From NCBI RefSeq assembly GCF_009856295.1, contig NZ_WMEU01000004.1:424725-488724 (forward strand): a stretch of 64,000 nucleotides of DNA, written 5' to 3'. The position numbers and the translations under genes are program-made. Shown here piece after piece: positions 9,029-20,500 of the stretch (within the stretch, counting starts at the first letter, position 1; the number at the start of each line of letters is the position of its first letter). The notes below the pieces were generated by a model. It was not told the origin of the DNA and searched no databases. It saw nothing but the letters and a program-made list of their open reading frames with translations. This DNA is from Pontibacillus yanchengensis (GTDB lineage Bacteria > Bacillota > Bacilli > Bacillales > BH030062).

Positions 9029-11167
9029 ATGGGTTTGCTGTTGGTGAACTGGATTTTGTTTTTAGCAATTACGATTTATGCACTCTATATATTCGTACGA
9101 GTTGTGCGTACACGAATCGCGTATATTCAGTTAGGGCAAAAGATAGATTTTGATTTACAGCTGAAAAAACGTGTGAATGACTTGATTGTGTATGTATTTG
9201 GCCAGAAAAAATTGATAAAAGATAAAAAATCAGGCGCGATTCACGTCATGATGTTTTATGGATTTATTCTTGTGCAATTTGGTGCCATTGACTTTATTGT
9301 TAAAGGACTCGCTCCAGGATCTCATTTGCCATTTGGTCCATTATATTCTGGATTTGTCTTTTTCCAAGAGCTTGTAACATTAATGATTGTTGTGGCGGTT
9401 ATATGGGCATTTTACCGTCGTTATATAGAAAAGCTAGTCCGTTTAAAACGAGGATTTAAAGCGGGGCTTGTACTTATTTTTATTGGTGGGTTGATGCTTT
9501 CTGTATTAATTGGAAATGGCATGGAGCTCATCTGGCATGGGGAAGAAGGAACATGGACAGAACCTGTAGCGACAACGATTGCTGCCGCATTCGGTTGGAT
9601 GGGGAGCACAGCTGCTGCTGTTGTATTCTTCTTAAGCTGGTGGGTGCACCTACTTATTTTACTAACATTCTTAGTCTATGTACCTCAGTCTAAGCATGCT
9701 CACTTATTAGCCGGTCCTGTAAACGTATTCATGAATCAGGACAAGCGCACTGGTAAATTAGAGAAGATTAATTTTGACCTAGAAGAAGAGGATGAAGAGA
9801 ACGTATCCTTTGGAGCAGGAAAGATTGAAGACTTCACCTATCTACAAATGATCGACCTTTATGCTTGTGTGGAATGTGGGCGTTGTACCAATGTCTGTCC
9901 GGCTACTGGAACAGGAAAAATGTTATCACCAATGGACTTAATTATTCGTTTACGTGATCATTTAACAGAAAAGGGTGCAGCTGTTACAGGTCAATCCCCT
10001 TGGGTTCCTGCAGGCGCATTCTCCAACACAGAAGGGAATCAGTTAGCTCAAATGGCTCGTACCGCTCAAGGTCAAGGCCAACAAGAAACAGCAGCTAGCC
10101 TTGAAAATGTAGAAAGCTCTACCTTAATTGGTGATGTTATCACAGAAGAAGAAATTTGGGGCTGTACGACATGTCGTAACTGTGAAGATGCTTGTCCTGT
10201 TATGAATGAGCACGTGGATAAAATTATTGACCTTCGCCGTTATTTAGTTTTAACAGAAGGTAAGATGGATCAGGAAGCACAGCGTGCCATGATGAACATT
10301 GAACGTCAAGGTAATCCTTGGGGGCTGTCTAAGAAGGAACGTGAAAATTGGAAGGACGAAGATGAAAGCGTTCGCATACCAACGGTTAAGGAGCTTGAGA
10401 AAGAAGGCGAAGAATTCGAATACCTATTCTGGGTTAGTTCGATGGGCTCTTACGATAACCGAAGCCAAAAGATTGCCATGTCTTTTGCCAAGCTTATGAA
10501 CAAAGCTGGTGTTAAGTTCGCTATCTTAGGTAACAAAGAACGTAACTCTGGTGACACAGCACGCCGTATTGGTAATGAGTTTTTATTCCAAGAGCTTGCT
10601 GAAAAGAACATTAAAGACTTTGAGAAGCATGGTGTGAAAAAAATCGTAACGATTGATCCACACGCATATAATGTGTTCAAACGAGAATACCCTGACTTCG
10701 GATTTGAAGGGGAAGTATATCATCATACAGAGCTATTAGCCGAACTTGTGAAAGAAGGCAAATTGCAACCGAAGTACGATGTAAATGAAACGATTACCTA
10801 TCACGATTCTTGCTACCTAGGTCGCTACAATGAAGTCTATGAACCACCTCGTGATATTTTGAAGATGATCCCAGGTGTAAACGTAGTCGAAATGCAGCGT
10901 AATCGACAAAACGGTATGTGTTGCGGTGCCGGTGGCGGCATGATGTGGATGGAAGAAAAATCAGGTAACCGTATCAACGAAGCACGAACAGAACAAGCCT
11001 TAAACGTTTCCCCAACGACAATTTCAAGCGGCTGTCCTTATTGCTTAACGATGTTAAGTGATGGAACAAAAGCGAAAGAAGTGGAAGAAACGGTAAGCAC
11101 GAATGACATAGCTGAAATCTTAGCACGTTCGATTTTTGGAGATGAAAAAGAGGAAAAGACAGCATAA
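9029..11167 (+). CDS. fadF: FadF: membrane-bound Fe-S oxidoreductase of fatty acid oxidation
   Basis: A 712-residue protein of the YwjF/FadF type, thought to pass electrons from acyl-CoA dehydrogenases and ETF to the quinone pool. About five membrane helices lie in the first 230 residues. They are followed by two 4Fe-4S motifs, CVECGRCTNVCP near residue 280 and CTTCRNCEDACP near 379, and two CCG-type heterodisulfide-reductase domains with HDSCYLGRYN (about 592), CCGAGGG (about 631) and SGCPYC (about 667). A run rich in Gln and Ala at about 345-365 is a linker. The start ATG follows GGGGAAGG. It precedes the acyl-CoA genes with which it must work; a palindrome in its promoter suggests control by an acyl-CoA-responsive repressor. 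Confidence 0.93.
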   Translation: MGLLLVNWILFLAITIYALYIFVRVVRTRIAYIQLGQKIDFDLQLKKRVNDLIVYVFGQKKLIKDKKSGAIHVMMFYGFILVQFGAIDFIVKGLAPGSHLPFGPLYSGFVFFQELVTLMIVVAVIWAFYRRYIEKLVRLKRGFKAGLVLIFIGGLMLSVLIGNGMELIWHGEEGTWTEPVATTIAAAFGWMGSTAAAVVFFLSWWVHLLILLTFLVYVPQSKHAHLLAGPVNVFMNQDKRTGKLEKINFDLEEEDEENVSFGAGKIEDFTYLQMIDLYACVECGRCTNVCPATGTGKMLSPMDLIIRLRDHLTEKGAAVTGQSPWVPAGAFSNTEGNQLAQMARTAQGQGQQETAASLENVESSTLIGDVITEEEIWGCTTCRNCEDACPVMNEHVDKIIDLRRYLVLTEGKMDQEAQRAMMNIERQGNPWGLSKKERENWKDEDESVRIPTVKELEKEGEEFEYLFWVSSMGSYDNRSQKIAMSFAKLMNKAGVKFAILGNKERNSGDTARRIGNEFLFQELAEKNIKDFEKHGVKKIVTIDPHAYNVFKREYPDFGFEGEVYHHTELLAELVKEGKLQPKYDVNETITYHDSCYLGRYNEVYEPPRDILKMIPGVNVVEMQRNRQNGMCCGAGGGMMWMEEKSGNRINEARTEQALNVSPTTISSGCPYCLTMLSDGTKAKEVEETVSTNDIAEILARSIFGDEKEEKTA

Positions 11168-11183
11168 ATGTCGAAATAAAAGA

Positions 11184-11229
11184 AAAGGCGGAAGCGTACG
11201 TTAGTTGCTGTGCGCTGGAGCTAGATAGG
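11184..11229. repeat. Remnant of the large palindromic intergenic element
   Basis: Contains GGCGGAAGCGTACGTTAG followed by GCTGTGCGCTGGAGCTAGA, the two ends of the element seen complete at 34.3, 42.8 and 52.9 kb, with the middle deleted. Confidence 0.55.
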
Positions 11230-11238
11230 TAAAAGCCA

Positions 11239-11272
11239 AGGAAAGTGTACAGGGAAGTCCGTACACTTTCCT
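11239..11272 (+). other. 12-bp perfect stem-loop after fadF
   Basis: AGGAAAGTGTAC (11239-11250) pairs perfectly with 11261-11272 around a 10-base loop. There is no T-run after it, so it may stabilise the 3' end of the fadF message or act as a weak terminator rather than a classical one. Confidence 0.55.
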
Positions 11273-11277
11273 AATGA

Positions 11278-11306
11278 TTGTATATTGAGCGAGCGTTCAA
11301 TCAAAT
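11278..11306 (+). promoter_or_regulatory. Promoter with palindromic operator ahead of the thiolase gene
   Basis: TTGTAT at 11278-11283, a 17-bp spacer, and TCAAAT (weak) at 11301-11306. The spacer is almost entirely an 18-bp imperfect palindrome, ATTGAGCGAGCGTTCAAT (11284-11301, 7 of 9 pairs), again a TetR-type site. The same stretch could be read as a SigE-type promoter from GTATATT at 11280, as known for the B. subtilis mmg operon; the sequence does not decide. Confidence 0.5.
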
Positions 11307-11321
11307 TTTTTTGCTGATATG

Positions 11322-11335
11322 TGAAAGCGTTATCA
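11322..11335 (+). promoter_or_regulatory. cre site (CcpA operator) ahead of the thiolase gene
   Basis: TGAAAGCGTTATCA fits the cre consensus TGWAARCGYTWNCW at every position. It lies just downstream of the predicted transcription start, where CcpA bound under good carbon supply would block transcription. The B. subtilis mmg operon is known to be catabolite repressed through such an operator. Confidence 0.75.
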
Positions 11336-11354
11336 ATTGGGAGGAGGAATAAAC

Positions 11355-12542
11355 ATGGCTAAAACAGTGATTGTATCGGGTGCAAGAACACCTTTTGGAA
11401 AATTAGGGGGTAGCTTAAGTACGATTACAGCTTCGGAACTCGGTGGAACGGCCATTAAAGCAACCCTTGAACGTGTCGGATTTAACCCTGAGCTTGTAAA
11501 TGAAGTAATTATGGGATCCGTTCTTCAAGGGGGACAAGGGCAAATTCCTTCACGACAGGCAGCGCGTCACGCGGGTTTGCCTTGGGAAGTAAAGACAGAA
11601 ACCATTAATAAAGTATGTGCATCTGGTATGAGGAGTGTCACGCTAGCTGATCAACTGATTCGAGTTGGGGATGAGCAAGTCATTGTAGCTGGTGGTATGG
11701 AAAGCATGAGCAATGCCCCATATTTTATGCCGAAAGCACGTTGGGGATTTCGCATGGGCGATCAATCCGTGAAAGACTTAATGATGCATGACGGACTGAC
11801 GTGTACATTTAACGGCGTTCACATGGGCAACTACGGAAATGAAACTGCTGAAGAATATGAATTAAGTCGGGAAGAGCAGGACAAATGGGCATATCGAAGT
11901 CATCAATTGGCAACGAAAGCAATAAATGACGGAAAGCTCGCTGAAGAAATCACGGAGGTGGAGGTCCCTCAACGAAAAGGTGACCCTATTAAAGTAGATA
12001 CAGATGAGGCCCCTCGTCAGGACACAACCGTTGAGGCACTAAGTAAGCTTCGTCCTGTGTTTGGTTCAAACGGTACAATTACAGCAGGTAACGCTCCAGG
12101 AGTGAATGATGGTGCTGGCGCCATGCTATTAATGTCAGAACAATATGCATATGAACATGGATATGAGCCAATGGCAACGATTTTAGCTCGCGATGAAGTA
12201 GCTGTAGAAGCCAAGGATTTCCCAAAAACACCTGGCCTTGTTATTAATTCTCTGTTAGAAAAAACCGGTAAGAAGATGGAAGACATCGATTTATTCGAAG
12301 TCAATGAAGCGTTTGCCGCTGTTTCATTAGCAAGTGGTAAGATTGCGGGTCTTGATCCGGACAAAGTAAACGTAAATGGTGGCGCTGTTGCGCTAGGCCA
12401 TCCAATTGGAGCAAGTGGTGCCCGTATAATACTGACATTGATGTATGAATTGAAACGTCGTGGCGGAGGCATTGGAATTGCAGCCATTTGCAGTGGTGGC
12501 GGTCAAGGAGACGCTGTCATGATAGAAGTTCCGAAACAATAA
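11355..12542 (+). CDS. mmgA: Acetyl-CoA acetyltransferase (thiolase)
   Basis: A 395-residue biosynthetic/degradative thiolase that interconverts two acetyl-CoA and acetoacetyl-CoA. The nucleophile is Cys88 in [10 protein letters not shown]; the catalytic histidine is in GHPIGASG and the second cysteine in CSGGGQG near the C-terminus. The start ATG at 11355 follows GGGAGGAGG; an upstream in-frame codon at 11337 would lie in front of that site. It opens a run of same-strand genes with the order thiolase, hydroxybutyryl-CoA dehydrogenase, acyl-CoA dehydrogenase, as mmgA-B-C in B. subtilis. A cre site and a palindrome in front indicate control by carbon supply and probably acyl-CoA level. Confidence 0.94.
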   Translation: MAKTVIVSGARTPFGKLGGSLSTITASELGGTAIKATLERVGFNPELVNEVIMGSVLQGGQGQIPSRQAARHAGLPWEVKTETINKVCASGMRSVTLADQLIRVGDEQVIVAGGMESMSNAPYFMPKARWGFRMGDQSVKDLMMHDGLTCTFNGVHMGNYGNETAEEYELSREEQDKWAYRSHQLATKAINDGKLAEEITEVEVPQRKGDPIKVDTDEAPRQDTTVEALSKLRPVFGSNGTITAGNAPGVNDGAGAMLLMSEQYAYEHGYEPMATILARDEVAVEAKDFPKTPGLVINSLLEKTGKKMEDIDLFEVNEAFAAVSLASGKIAGLDPDKVNVNGGAVALGHPIGASGARIILTLMYELKRRGGGIGIAAICSGGGQGDAVMIEVPKQ

Positions 12543-12548
12543 AAAACA

Positions 12549-12671
12549 AAAGCTCGGAGCGCCTTGGTCACCCACGACAGGCTTAAGGCAAGCCTTGAAT
12601 TGGCGTTCTTTGTGCCACAGCAAGGATTGACTTAAGACCCCGAGGTGGTAGGCGCTAGAGCTGGACGTCGC
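12549..12671. repeat. Palindromic intergenic repeat, variant form
   Basis: Begins AAAAGCTCGGAGCGCC and ends GGCGCTAGAGCTGGACGTC, so its termini agree with the large element found elsewhere, but the middle differs and contains the hairpin AGGCTT-AAGGC-AAGCCT. It is followed by AAGTTATACACAAG, a flank that recurs in reverse orientation beside other copies (29.66, 39.03 and 48.87 kb). Confidence 0.6.
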
Positions 12672-12762
12672 CTATATACGTATTAAGTTATACACAAGCC
12701 AACATTTTTATCGTTTCACTATACAAGAACAATTTATAGAGAAAGAGAAAGGGGTAGGAAAG

Positions 12763-13617
12763 ATGGCCATAAATACAGTAATGGTAATTGGTGCAGGTCA
12801 GATGGGGGCAGGGATTGCACAGGTTTTTGCCCAATCAGGTTTTGACGTAAAGCTGAACGATCTTCAAGAGGAAGCTTTGGAAAAAGGGAAAGCAGGTATT
12901 GAAAAACGGTTAACCAGAGCCGTTGAAAAAGGTCGGATGACAGAAGATGATAAAACATCTACATTAAGTCGGCTAGCTACAACAACGACACTGGCTGATG
13001 CACATGATTGTGACTTTGTCATTGAAGCGGTAGTGGAGAACATGGATGTGAAGAAGAAAGTGTTTTCTGAACTGGATACCCATTCGCCAGCTCATGCCAT
13101 TTTAGCTTCCAATACTAGTTCTCTACCAATCACAGAGATAGCAGCTTCTACGAGCCGAGCAGATCAAGTTATTGGCATGCACTTCATGAATCCTGTTCCA
13201 GTCATGAAGCTAGTCGAGATCATTCGCGGTCTCCAGACAAGTGATGAGACGTATCAAGCGATAGAAGATATGACAAAGCAACTTTCCAAAACACCAGTAG
13301 AAGTGCGCGACTTCCCAGGCTTTGTATCGAATAGAGTGCTTATGCCAATGATCAATGAAGCCATTTATACCGTATATGAAGGGGTGGCAGAGCCTGAAGC
13401 AGTTGATGAAGTGATGAAACTAGGGATGAATCACCCAATGGGCCCTCTAACCCTTGCTGATTTTATCGGCCTAGACACATGCCTTTATATCATGGAAGTC
13501 CTTCATGAAGGGTTTGGGGATAGCAAATACCGTCCATGTCCATTGCTACGCCAATATGTTCAAGCAGGTTGGCTTGGTAAGAAATCAGGACGAGGATTCT
13601 ATCAATACGAAAGCTAA
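12763..13617 (+). CDS. mmgB: 3-hydroxybutyryl-CoA dehydrogenase
   Basis: A 284-residue NAD-dependent short-chain 3-hydroxyacyl-CoA dehydrogenase. The Rossmann motif [16 protein letters not shown] begins the protein; the catalytic region is [18 protein letters not shown] with the active histidine, and the C-terminal helical domain has [17 protein letters not shown]. It oxidises 3-hydroxybutyryl-CoA to acetoacetyl-CoA, feeding the thiolase encoded upstream. ATG follows a purine-rich AAAGGGGTAGG. A repeat-bearing gap of 220 bp separates it from the thiolase gene; the next gene follows after 16 bp, so these two are surely co-transcribed. Confidence 0.95.
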   Translation: MAINTVMVIGAGQMGAGIAQVFAQSGFDVKLNDLQEEALEKGKAGIEKRLTRAVEKGRMTEDDKTSTLSRLATTTTLADAHDCDFVIEAVVENMDVKKKVFSELDTHSPAHAILASNTSSLPITEIAASTSRADQVIGMHFMNPVPVMKLVEIIRGLQTSDETYQAIEDMTKQLSKTPVEVRDFPGFVSNRVLMPMINEAIYTVYEGVAEPEAVDEVMKLGMNHPMGPLTLADFIGLDTCLYIMEVLHEGFGDSKYRPCPLLRQYVQAGWLGKKSGRGFYQYES

Positions 13618-13633
13618 GAGCGGAGGAGAAAAC

Positions 13634-14779
13634 ATGAACCTAGAATTTACAGAAGAACAAGAGATGATGCGCAAAATGGTTCGTGACTTCGCCCAAAAAG
13701 AAGTCGCTCCCATTGTCGAGAAGATGGATAAAGAAGATTACTATCCAACAGATCTCGTGAAAAAAATGGGGGAGCTTGGGCTTATGGGAATCCCGATTCC
13801 TGAAGAATATGGAGGAGCGGGAATGGATTTTACGTCTTATATCATCGCCATTCACGAGCTTTCCAGAGTGAGTGCTTCTGTAGGTGTTATTTTGTCTGTG
13901 CACACCTCGGTAGGCACCAATCCAATCCTATATTTTGGATCGGAGGAGCAAAAGAAAGCTTATATTCCAAAACTTGCATCAGGTGAATACATTGGAGCAT
14001 TTGCTCTTACCGAACCAGGTGCAGGATCGGATGCAGGATCATTAAAAACGAAGGCTATAAAAGACGGGGATCACTACATTCTGAACGGCTCCAAAGTTTT
14101 TATTACAAATGGGGGCGAAGCGGATACATATATCGTATTCGCAAGAACGAATCCAGACGCTGGTAGTAAGGGTGTGTCCGCTTTTATTGTAGAAAAAGGG
14201 ACACCTGGATTAGAAATTGGTAAGAAGGAAAACAAAATGGGCATGAATGGATCCAGTACCGTGTCATTAAGTTTTGATAACTGTAAAGTACCTACCTCGC
14301 AACTGTTAGGGAAAGAGGGTGAAGGATTTAAGATTGCCATGGCCAACTTGAATATTGGCCGAATTGGTATTGCGGCACAATCCCTAGGCATTGCGGATGC
14401 TGCTTTGGAGGAATCCGTCTCATATGCCAAGGGGAGAGAGCAATTCGGAAAGTCGATTGCTCAGTATCAAGGCATATCTTTTAAACTAGCAGACATGGCT
14501 ACAGCGGTTGAGGCTTCAAAACTATTAACCTACAATGCCGCAAGTCTTCGTACGAGAGGTGTAGATTGTGGGAAAGAATCCTCTATGGCGAAAATGCATG
14601 CATCACAAACCGCGATGAGCGTAACGACGGAAGCGATTCAAGTGCATGGAGGTTACGGCTATACAGAGGATTATCCAGTCGAACGCTTTTTCCGGGATGC
14701 GAAAGTGTGCGAGATTTACGAAGGAACAAATGAAATTCAGCGTATTGTCATTGGAAAACATTTATTTGAAGGGAAATAG
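13634..14779 (+). CDS. mmgC: Acyl-CoA dehydrogenase, short-chain type
   Basis: A 381-residue FAD-dependent acyl-CoA dehydrogenase that introduces the alpha-beta double bond and passes electrons to ETF. Signatures are [33 protein letters not shown] and the C-terminal [16 protein letters not shown], where the Glu is the likely catalytic base. The start is the ATG at 13634 after GCGGAGGAG; the frame stays open further upstream only as overlap with the previous gene. It is about 60 percent alike by eye to the following gene, an evident tandem duplication. Its place after thiolase and hydroxybutyryl-CoA dehydrogenase suggests butyryl- or isobutyryl-CoA as substrate. Confidence 0.93.
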   Translation: MNLEFTEEQEMMRKMVRDFAQKEVAPIVEKMDKEDYYPTDLVKKMGELGLMGIPIPEEYGGAGMDFTSYIIAIHELSRVSASVGVILSVHTSVGTNPILYFGSEEQKKAYIPKLASGEYIGAFALTEPGAGSDAGSLKTKAIKDGDHYILNGSKVFITNGGEADTYIVFARTNPDAGSKGVSAFIVEKGTPGLEIGKKENKMGMNGSSTVSLSFDNCKVPTSQLLGKEGEGFKIAMANLNIGRIGIAAQSLGIADAALEESVSYAKGREQFGKSIAQYQGISFKLADMATAVEASKLLTYNAASLRTRGVDCGKESSMAKMHASQTAMSVTTEAIQVHGGYGYTEDYPVERFFRDAKVCEIYEGTNEIQRIVIGKHLFEGK

Positions 14780-14790
14780 GGGGAGAAGAC

Positions 14791-15933
14791 ATGAATTTTC
14801 AATTAACAGAAGAGCAAGAGATGCTTCGTAAAATGGTCCGTGATTTTGCTAAGAATGAAGTAGAACCAACAGCTGCCGAGCGAGATGAGGAAGAACGCTT
14901 TGATCGCGAAATTTTTGACCAAATGGCTGAATTAGGACTTACTGGGATTCCATGGCCGGAAGAGTATGGTGGAATTGGTTCGGACTTTGTGAGTTACGTT
15001 ATTGCGGTAGAAGAGCTTTCAAGGGTATGTGCTTCAACAGGTGTAACGCTATCCGCTCACATCTCATTAGCAAGCTGGCCACTATACAAATACGGAAATG
15101 AAGAGCAGAAAAAGACATTTCTATATCAATTAGCTCAAGGAGAAAAACTTGGTGCGTATGCGTTGTCAGAGCCAGGTGCTGGTTCAGACGTAGCTTCCAT
15201 GAAAACGATGGCCAAAAAAGATGGCGACCACTATGTCCTTAATGGGAATAAAGTTTGGATTACGAATGGCGGGGTTGGCGATATTTACATTGTGTTCGCC
15301 AAGACCGATGCGGACGCTAACCATAAAGGCATTAGTGCATTTATCGTTGAAAAAGGAACGCCAGGATTTACGTTTGGAAAGAAAGAGAAGAAGCTTGGTA
15401 TCCGTTCTTCTCCAACAACAGAACTTATTTTCGAAGATTGTAAGATTCCAGCGTCCAACCTACTTGGAAACGAAGGAGATGGCTTTAAGATTGCCATGAC
15501 TACGCTGGATGGTGGCCGTAATGGTATTGCAGCTCAAGCTTTGGGGATCTCTCAAGGTGCGCTAGATGCGGCTGTTGGCTATGCCAAGGAACGGGAACAA
15601 TTCGGAAAACCAATCGCACAAAATCAAGGTATTTCCTTTAAGCTAGCGGATATGGCAACAGATATTGAATCAGCTCGTTTATTAACCTATCAAGCTGCAT
15701 GGCTAGAATCAGAAGGGAAGCCATATGGAAAAGCTTCCGCAATGTCGAAGCTATTTGCCGGAGATGCAGCGATGCGCATTACAACCGAGGCAGTGCAAGT
15801 ATTCGGGGGATATGGCTATACAAAAGATTACCCAGTTGAACGGTATATGCGTGATGCGAAAATCACTCAAATCTACGAAGGTACAAATGAAATTCAACGT
15901 CTTGTTATTGGTCGAATGCTTACGAAAGAGTAG
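14791..15933 (+). CDS. acdA: Acyl-CoA dehydrogenase
   Basis: A 380-residue second acyl-CoA dehydrogenase with the same family marks ([49 protein letters not shown]). It begins 11 bp after its paralogue, with a GGGGGAGAAG ribosome site. In B. subtilis acdA lies between fadF and rpoE, and this copy is the better match in tone and position. The exact chain-length or branched-chain preference cannot be read from sequence; the downstream mutase points to butyryl-/isobutyryl-CoA, which is inference. Confidence 0.92.
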   Translation: MNFQLTEEQEMLRKMVRDFAKNEVEPTAAERDEEERFDREIFDQMAELGLTGIPWPEEYGGIGSDFVSYVIAVEELSRVCASTGVTLSAHISLASWPLYKYGNEEQKKTFLYQLAQGEKLGAYALSEPGAGSDVASMKTMAKKDGDHYVLNGNKVWITNGGVGDIYIVFAKTDADANHKGISAFIVEKGTPGFTFGKKEKKLGIRSSPTTELIFEDCKIPASNLLGNEGDGFKIAMTTLDGGRNGIAAQALGISQGALDAAVGYAKEREQFGKPIAQNQGISFKLADMATDIESARLLTYQAAWLESEGKPYGKASAMSKLFAGDAAMRITTEAVQVFGGYGYTKDYPVERYMRDAKITQIYEGTNEIQRLVIGRMLTKE

Positions 15934-15947
15934 AGAGGAAGGCGATT

Positions 15948-16886
15948 ATGCACGAGCTTGCTGAACGAATCCAACAACGAAACCTGCGAGCATTAGCAAG
16001 AGCCATCACTCTTATTGAAAATGATGATCCTGACAAACTGGATTTACTGAGTGATTTATTTTCGATACAAAAGCAGGCTCATTACATTGGCATAACAGGA
16101 TCGCCTGGTGCCGGAAAGAGTTCGCTTGTGAATCGGATGATTTCTTTTTTACGTGCTCAAGATCTTACGGTGGCCGTCATAGCTGTCGACCCAACAAGCC
16201 CATTTAGTGGTGGAGCGTTATTGGGCGATCGGGTACGCATGAATGACCACTTTACGGATCCAGGAGTGTTTATCAGGAGCATGGCGACAAGAGGGAGTCT
16301 AGGAGGATTATCTCGAGCTACTAAAGATACCATTCGTGTCTGTGATGCATACGGATTTGATGTCATTTTAGTGGAAACAGTTGGTGTAGGACAGTCAGAA
16401 CTAGACATTATGAAAGTAGTCGATACAACTTCTGTAGTGCTCACGCCGAATAGTGGCGACGTCTTGCAGATTTTCAAGGCAGGCATTATGGAAATTGCTG
16501 ACTTATTTATTATCAACAAAGCGGACCTACCTGGTGTGCGAAAATTAAAGACCCAGCTCGAGGAGTTTATGATGATTAGTAACTCCAAAGGTTGGCAAGC
16601 ACCCATCGTCCAAACCGTATCTACAGAAAACAAGGGGATAGAAATGCTATGGGAAGAGATGAAGCGGCATCGAACGTATCTATACGAAACGAATCTTGGC
16701 AAAGAACAGCGGAAAAAGCAACTCGTTCATGAAGTGTATGACCTGATGAGAGAAGAGTTGTGGCAATCGATTGAAGATTTTGTTGAAAGCGATAACACAA
16801 AACGTGAGCAGTTGGAGAACGTAGATGCTGACCCTTATCAAATGGCGAAGAATTGGTTAGAGGAGTGGAAGCAAGGGGGAGGTTGA
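15948..16886 (+). CDS. meaB: MeaB-type G-protein chaperone of a B12-dependent mutase
   Basis: A 312-residue SIMIBI-class GTPase of the MeaB/ArgK family, which gates loading and protects the cobalamin of acyl-CoA mutases. Walker A is GSPGAGKSS near residue 50, with [18 protein letters not shown] (switch region), VETVGVGQSE and the base-recognising NKAD. The gene follows acdA by 14 bp and precedes the regulator and IcmF. The odd point is that IcmF already carries its own fused G-domain, and no separate methylmalonyl-CoA mutase lies in the window, so the partner of this MeaB is either IcmF itself or a mutase encoded elsewhere. Confidence 0.93.
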   Translation: MHELAERIQQRNLRALARAITLIENDDPDKLDLLSDLFSIQKQAHYIGITGSPGAGKSSLVNRMISFLRAQDLTVAVIAVDPTSPFSGGALLGDRVRMNDHFTDPGVFIRSMATRGSLGGLSRATKDTIRVCDAYGFDVILVETVGVGQSELDIMKVVDTTSVVLTPNSGDVLQIFKAGIMEIADLFIINKADLPGVRKLKTQLEEFMMISNSKGWQAPIVQTVSTENKGIEMLWEEMKRHRTYLYETNLGKEQRKKQLVHEVYDLMREELWQSIEDFVESDNTKREQLENVDADPYQMAKNWLEEWKQGGG

Positions 16887-16896
16887 GGTAACAGTC

Positions 16897-17514
16897 ATGA
16901 AAAAAGTACCCTCATCAATCAAAGACGAGAAGCTCATAAAAATGCGTCGTGATCAAATGATCAAAGGTGCCGTAGCTTTATTTAAAGAAAAAGGATTTCA
17001 CAAAACAACAACACGAGAGATTGCCAAAGCTTCTGGATTTAGCATTGGCACCCTATACGAATACATTCGAACGAAGGAAGATGTTTTGTTTCTTGTATGT
17101 GATTTTATTTATGAGCATGTAAAAGAGCGGATGGAAAGCATCATTGATATGAATGACACCAACACACATAGCTTGAAAGGTGCGATTCGAGCTTATTTTC
17201 AGCTTATGGATGAGATGCAGGATGAAGTCGTCGTCATGTATCAGGAAGTGAAATCCTTATCGAAGGAAGCACAGGAGTATGTGTTACAAAAAGAGCGAGA
17301 TATGTTGAACTTACTTGAACATGTTATTCGTCATAGCTTGCCAGAACCACTTTCTGACCTCGACATGGAACTGACTGCTAACAACATTTTCGTTCAAGGA
17401 CAAATGTGGGGCTTTCGCCGTTGGATGCTACATAAGCATTTTACGATCGAGAGCTACACCGAAAGACAAATGCATTTCTTATTTCAGGGGCTACCGATTC
17501 CTGAAAAAGCTTAA
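16897..17514 (+). CDS. TetR/AcrR family transcriptional regulator
   Basis: A 205-residue TetR-family regulator. The N-terminal helix-turn-helix is clear: [20 protein letters not shown] followed by [17 protein letters not shown]; the C-terminal helical domain would hold the ligand pocket. It lies inside the acyl-CoA operon between meaB and icmF, spaced 10 and 19 bp from them, so it is probably an autoregulated local repressor. Likely targets are the palindromes at 8909-8922 and 11284-11301; likely ligands are acyl-CoAs. Both assignments are inference from context. It is not an obvious FadR (YsiA) orthologue, whose gene sits elsewhere in Bacillus. Confidence 0.88.
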   Translation: MKKVPSSIKDEKLIKMRRDQMIKGAVALFKEKGFHKTTTREIAKASGFSIGTLYEYIRTKEDVLFLVCDFIYEHVKERMESIIDMNDTNTHSLKGAIRAYFQLMDEMQDEVVVMYQEVKSLSKEAQEYVLQKERDMLNLLEHVIRHSLPEPLSDLDMELTANNIFVQGQMWGFRRWMLHKHFTIESYTERQMHFLFQGLPIPEKA

Positions 17515-17533
17515 CATGATAGGAGGAACTGGT

Positions 17534-20500
17534 ATGGAAAAAGCTCAAGTTTATGAGCCAAAGAACGCTATTCGTTTTGTCACAGCGTCGAGCTTATTTG
17601 ATGGCCATGATGCGTCCATTAACATTATGCGTCGTATCTTACAGTCTAGTGGTGCAGAAGTCATTCATTTAGGACATAACCGTTCGGTGGAAGAAGTGGT
17701 GAATGCAGCGATTCAAGAGGATGCGCAAGGAATTGCGATTTCATCCTACCAAGGTGGACACGTAGAGTATTTTAAATACATGGTTGATTTATTGAAGGAA
17801 AAAGAGGCATCTCATATCCAAGTTTATGGTGGGGGCGGCGGGGTTATTATCCCTCGAGAGATTACCGAGTTGCATGATTACGGGGTAGCGCGTATCTACT
17901 CTCCAGAAGATGGTCGCGAACTTGGCCTACAAGGAATGATCAACCTCATGCTGGAGCAGTGCGATTTTCAAACGCCATTAGATGTAGAAAAAGATTTACA
18001 ACGCCTTACGGAAGGGGATAGCCAATCCATCGCGCGTTTTATTTCCTATGTAGAAAATACCGCAGGGCAAGAACATGGAGCAGCTGCCGCTCTGGAAAAA
18101 GTGTTAGATACGCAGAAGAAAGCCGCCCCTGTATTGGGTATTACGGGAACAGGCGGAGCAGGGAAAAGCTCGTTAACTGATGAGCTCATCCGTCGCTTTT
18201 TAAATGAAGTGCCCGACCGCAAAATTGCGATTCTATCCGTTGATCCGACCAAGAAGAAAACAGGTGGCGCATTACTAGGAGACCGTATTCGTATGAATGC
18301 AATATTCTCCGATCGCGTATATATGCGCTCCTTAGCAACACGTGATTCAAGGAGTGAGCTTTCCAAAGCGATACAAGAAGCGATTGATGTTGTGAAAGCT
18401 GCCGGGTTTGATTTTATTATCGTGGAAACGAGTGGTATCGGGCAAGGAGACGCAGCGATCACCGATGTAACAGACCTGTCCATGTATGTGATGACAGCTG
18501 AATTCGGAGCTCCTTCTCAGCTAGAAAAAATCGACATGATTGACTTCGCTGATTTTATCGTTATTAACAAATTTGAACAAAAGGGTTCAGCAGATGCGCT
18601 TCGCCAAGTTCGCAAGCAATATGAGCGTAGCCATATGATGTTCCACGAAGACCAAACAGCATTCCCTGTGTACGGAACCATTGCGAGTCAGTTTAATGAT
18701 CCCGGCACCAATACGCTGTTTGCGGCCCTCATTGATAAAATGAATGAGGCGTATGGATGGGAAGAGTCCACGCCTTTTGAACGAGTAACAGACGTGGAAA
18801 AGCAAAACTTAATTATCCCTCCAGAACGACGCCAATATTTACGCGATATCGTGCAAACGGTTCATAATTATCATGATAAGGCTGAAGAGCAAAGTGATAT
18901 CGCTCGTAAGTGGTATCAAGTGAAAGGGACATCAGAACTCGTTGAGGATACCTCTTCAAAAGAAACAATGGAGAACCTTGCAGCGGAGTATGAACAAAAG
19001 CTAGAGCCAGCCAATAAGCACATGCTGGAAGAGTGGGACGAAGTCAAAGAGCGTTACGCCCAAGACGAAATGACGTTCAAGATTCGTGATAAAGAAATTA
19101 CCATGGATTTGAACACGGAAAGCTTATCCGGCTTGAAAGTACCAAAAGTAGCGTTACCTCATTATCATGACTGGGGAGACCGTTTACTATGGTTGCTGAA
19201 AGAAAATGTTCCAGGCGCATTTCCATTCACCGCAGGCGTATTTCCATTCAAACGAAAAGGGGAAGACCCAACGCGCCAATTTGCGGGTGAGGGCACGCCA
19301 GAACGGACGAATCGTCGTTTCCACTATCTATCAGAAGGAGAGCCAGCCAAGCGCTTAAGTACAGCGTTTGATTCGGTTACCTTATATGGAGAAGACCCAA
19401 ATGAGCGTCCAGATATTTACGGAAAAGTCGGCGAGAGTGGCGTATCGATTTGTACACTGGACGATATGAAGAAGCTTTATGCAGGATTTGACTTATGTAA
19501 TCCAACTACATCTGTATCCATGACCATTAACGGCCCAGCACCGATCATTTTGGCAATGTTCTTTAACACAGCCATCGATCAGCAAATCGACATGTTCAAA
19601 GAGCAAGAAGGACGAGAACCTTCTGCTGAAGAGCGAGCGAAGATAAAAGATGAAACCATCTCGGTCGTTCGAGGTACTGTACAAGCGGATATTTTAAAAG
19701 AGGATCAAGGTCAAAATACGTGTGTTTTCTCTACCGAATTTGCCCTGCGTATGATGGGAGATATTCAGCAATACTTTATAGATCAACAAGTGAAAAACTA
19801 TTACTCTGTATCGATTTCTGGCTATCATATTGCCGAAGCCGGCGCAAACCCAATCACTCAGCTTGCCTTCACACTCGCTAATGGGTTTACGTATGTAGAG
19901 TACTATTTAAGTAGAGGGATGGACATCAACAAATTCGCACCAAACCTTTCCTTCTTTTTCTCAAATGGCCTAGACCCAGAATATACCGTGATCGGACGTG
20001 TCGCTAGGCGCATTTGGGCAATCACGATGCGTGACAAATATGGTGCAAATGAACGAAGCCAAAAATTGAAATACCATATCCAAACATCTGGCCGTTCCTT
20101 ACATGCTCAAGAAATTGATTTTAATGATATTCGTACAACACTACAGGCGCTTATTGCGATTCAAGACAACTGTAACTCCCTACACACCAATTCGTACGAT
20201 GAAGCGATTACCACACCTACAGAAGAATCGGTTCGTCGTGCCATGGCGATTCAAATGATTATTAACAAAGAGTTTGGCTTGACGAAGAATGAAAACTCTC
20301 TACAAGGATCCTTTGTCGTAGAGGAGCTTACGCAACTAGTAGAAGAAGCTGTATTACAAGAGTTCGAACGCATTAACGAACGTGGCGGTGTACTAGGAGC
20401 TATGGAACGACAGTATCAACGAGGCAAGATTCAAGAAGAATCTCTCTACTATGAAGGGAAAAAGCATAGTGGTGAGCTTCCAATCGTAGGCGTAAACACG

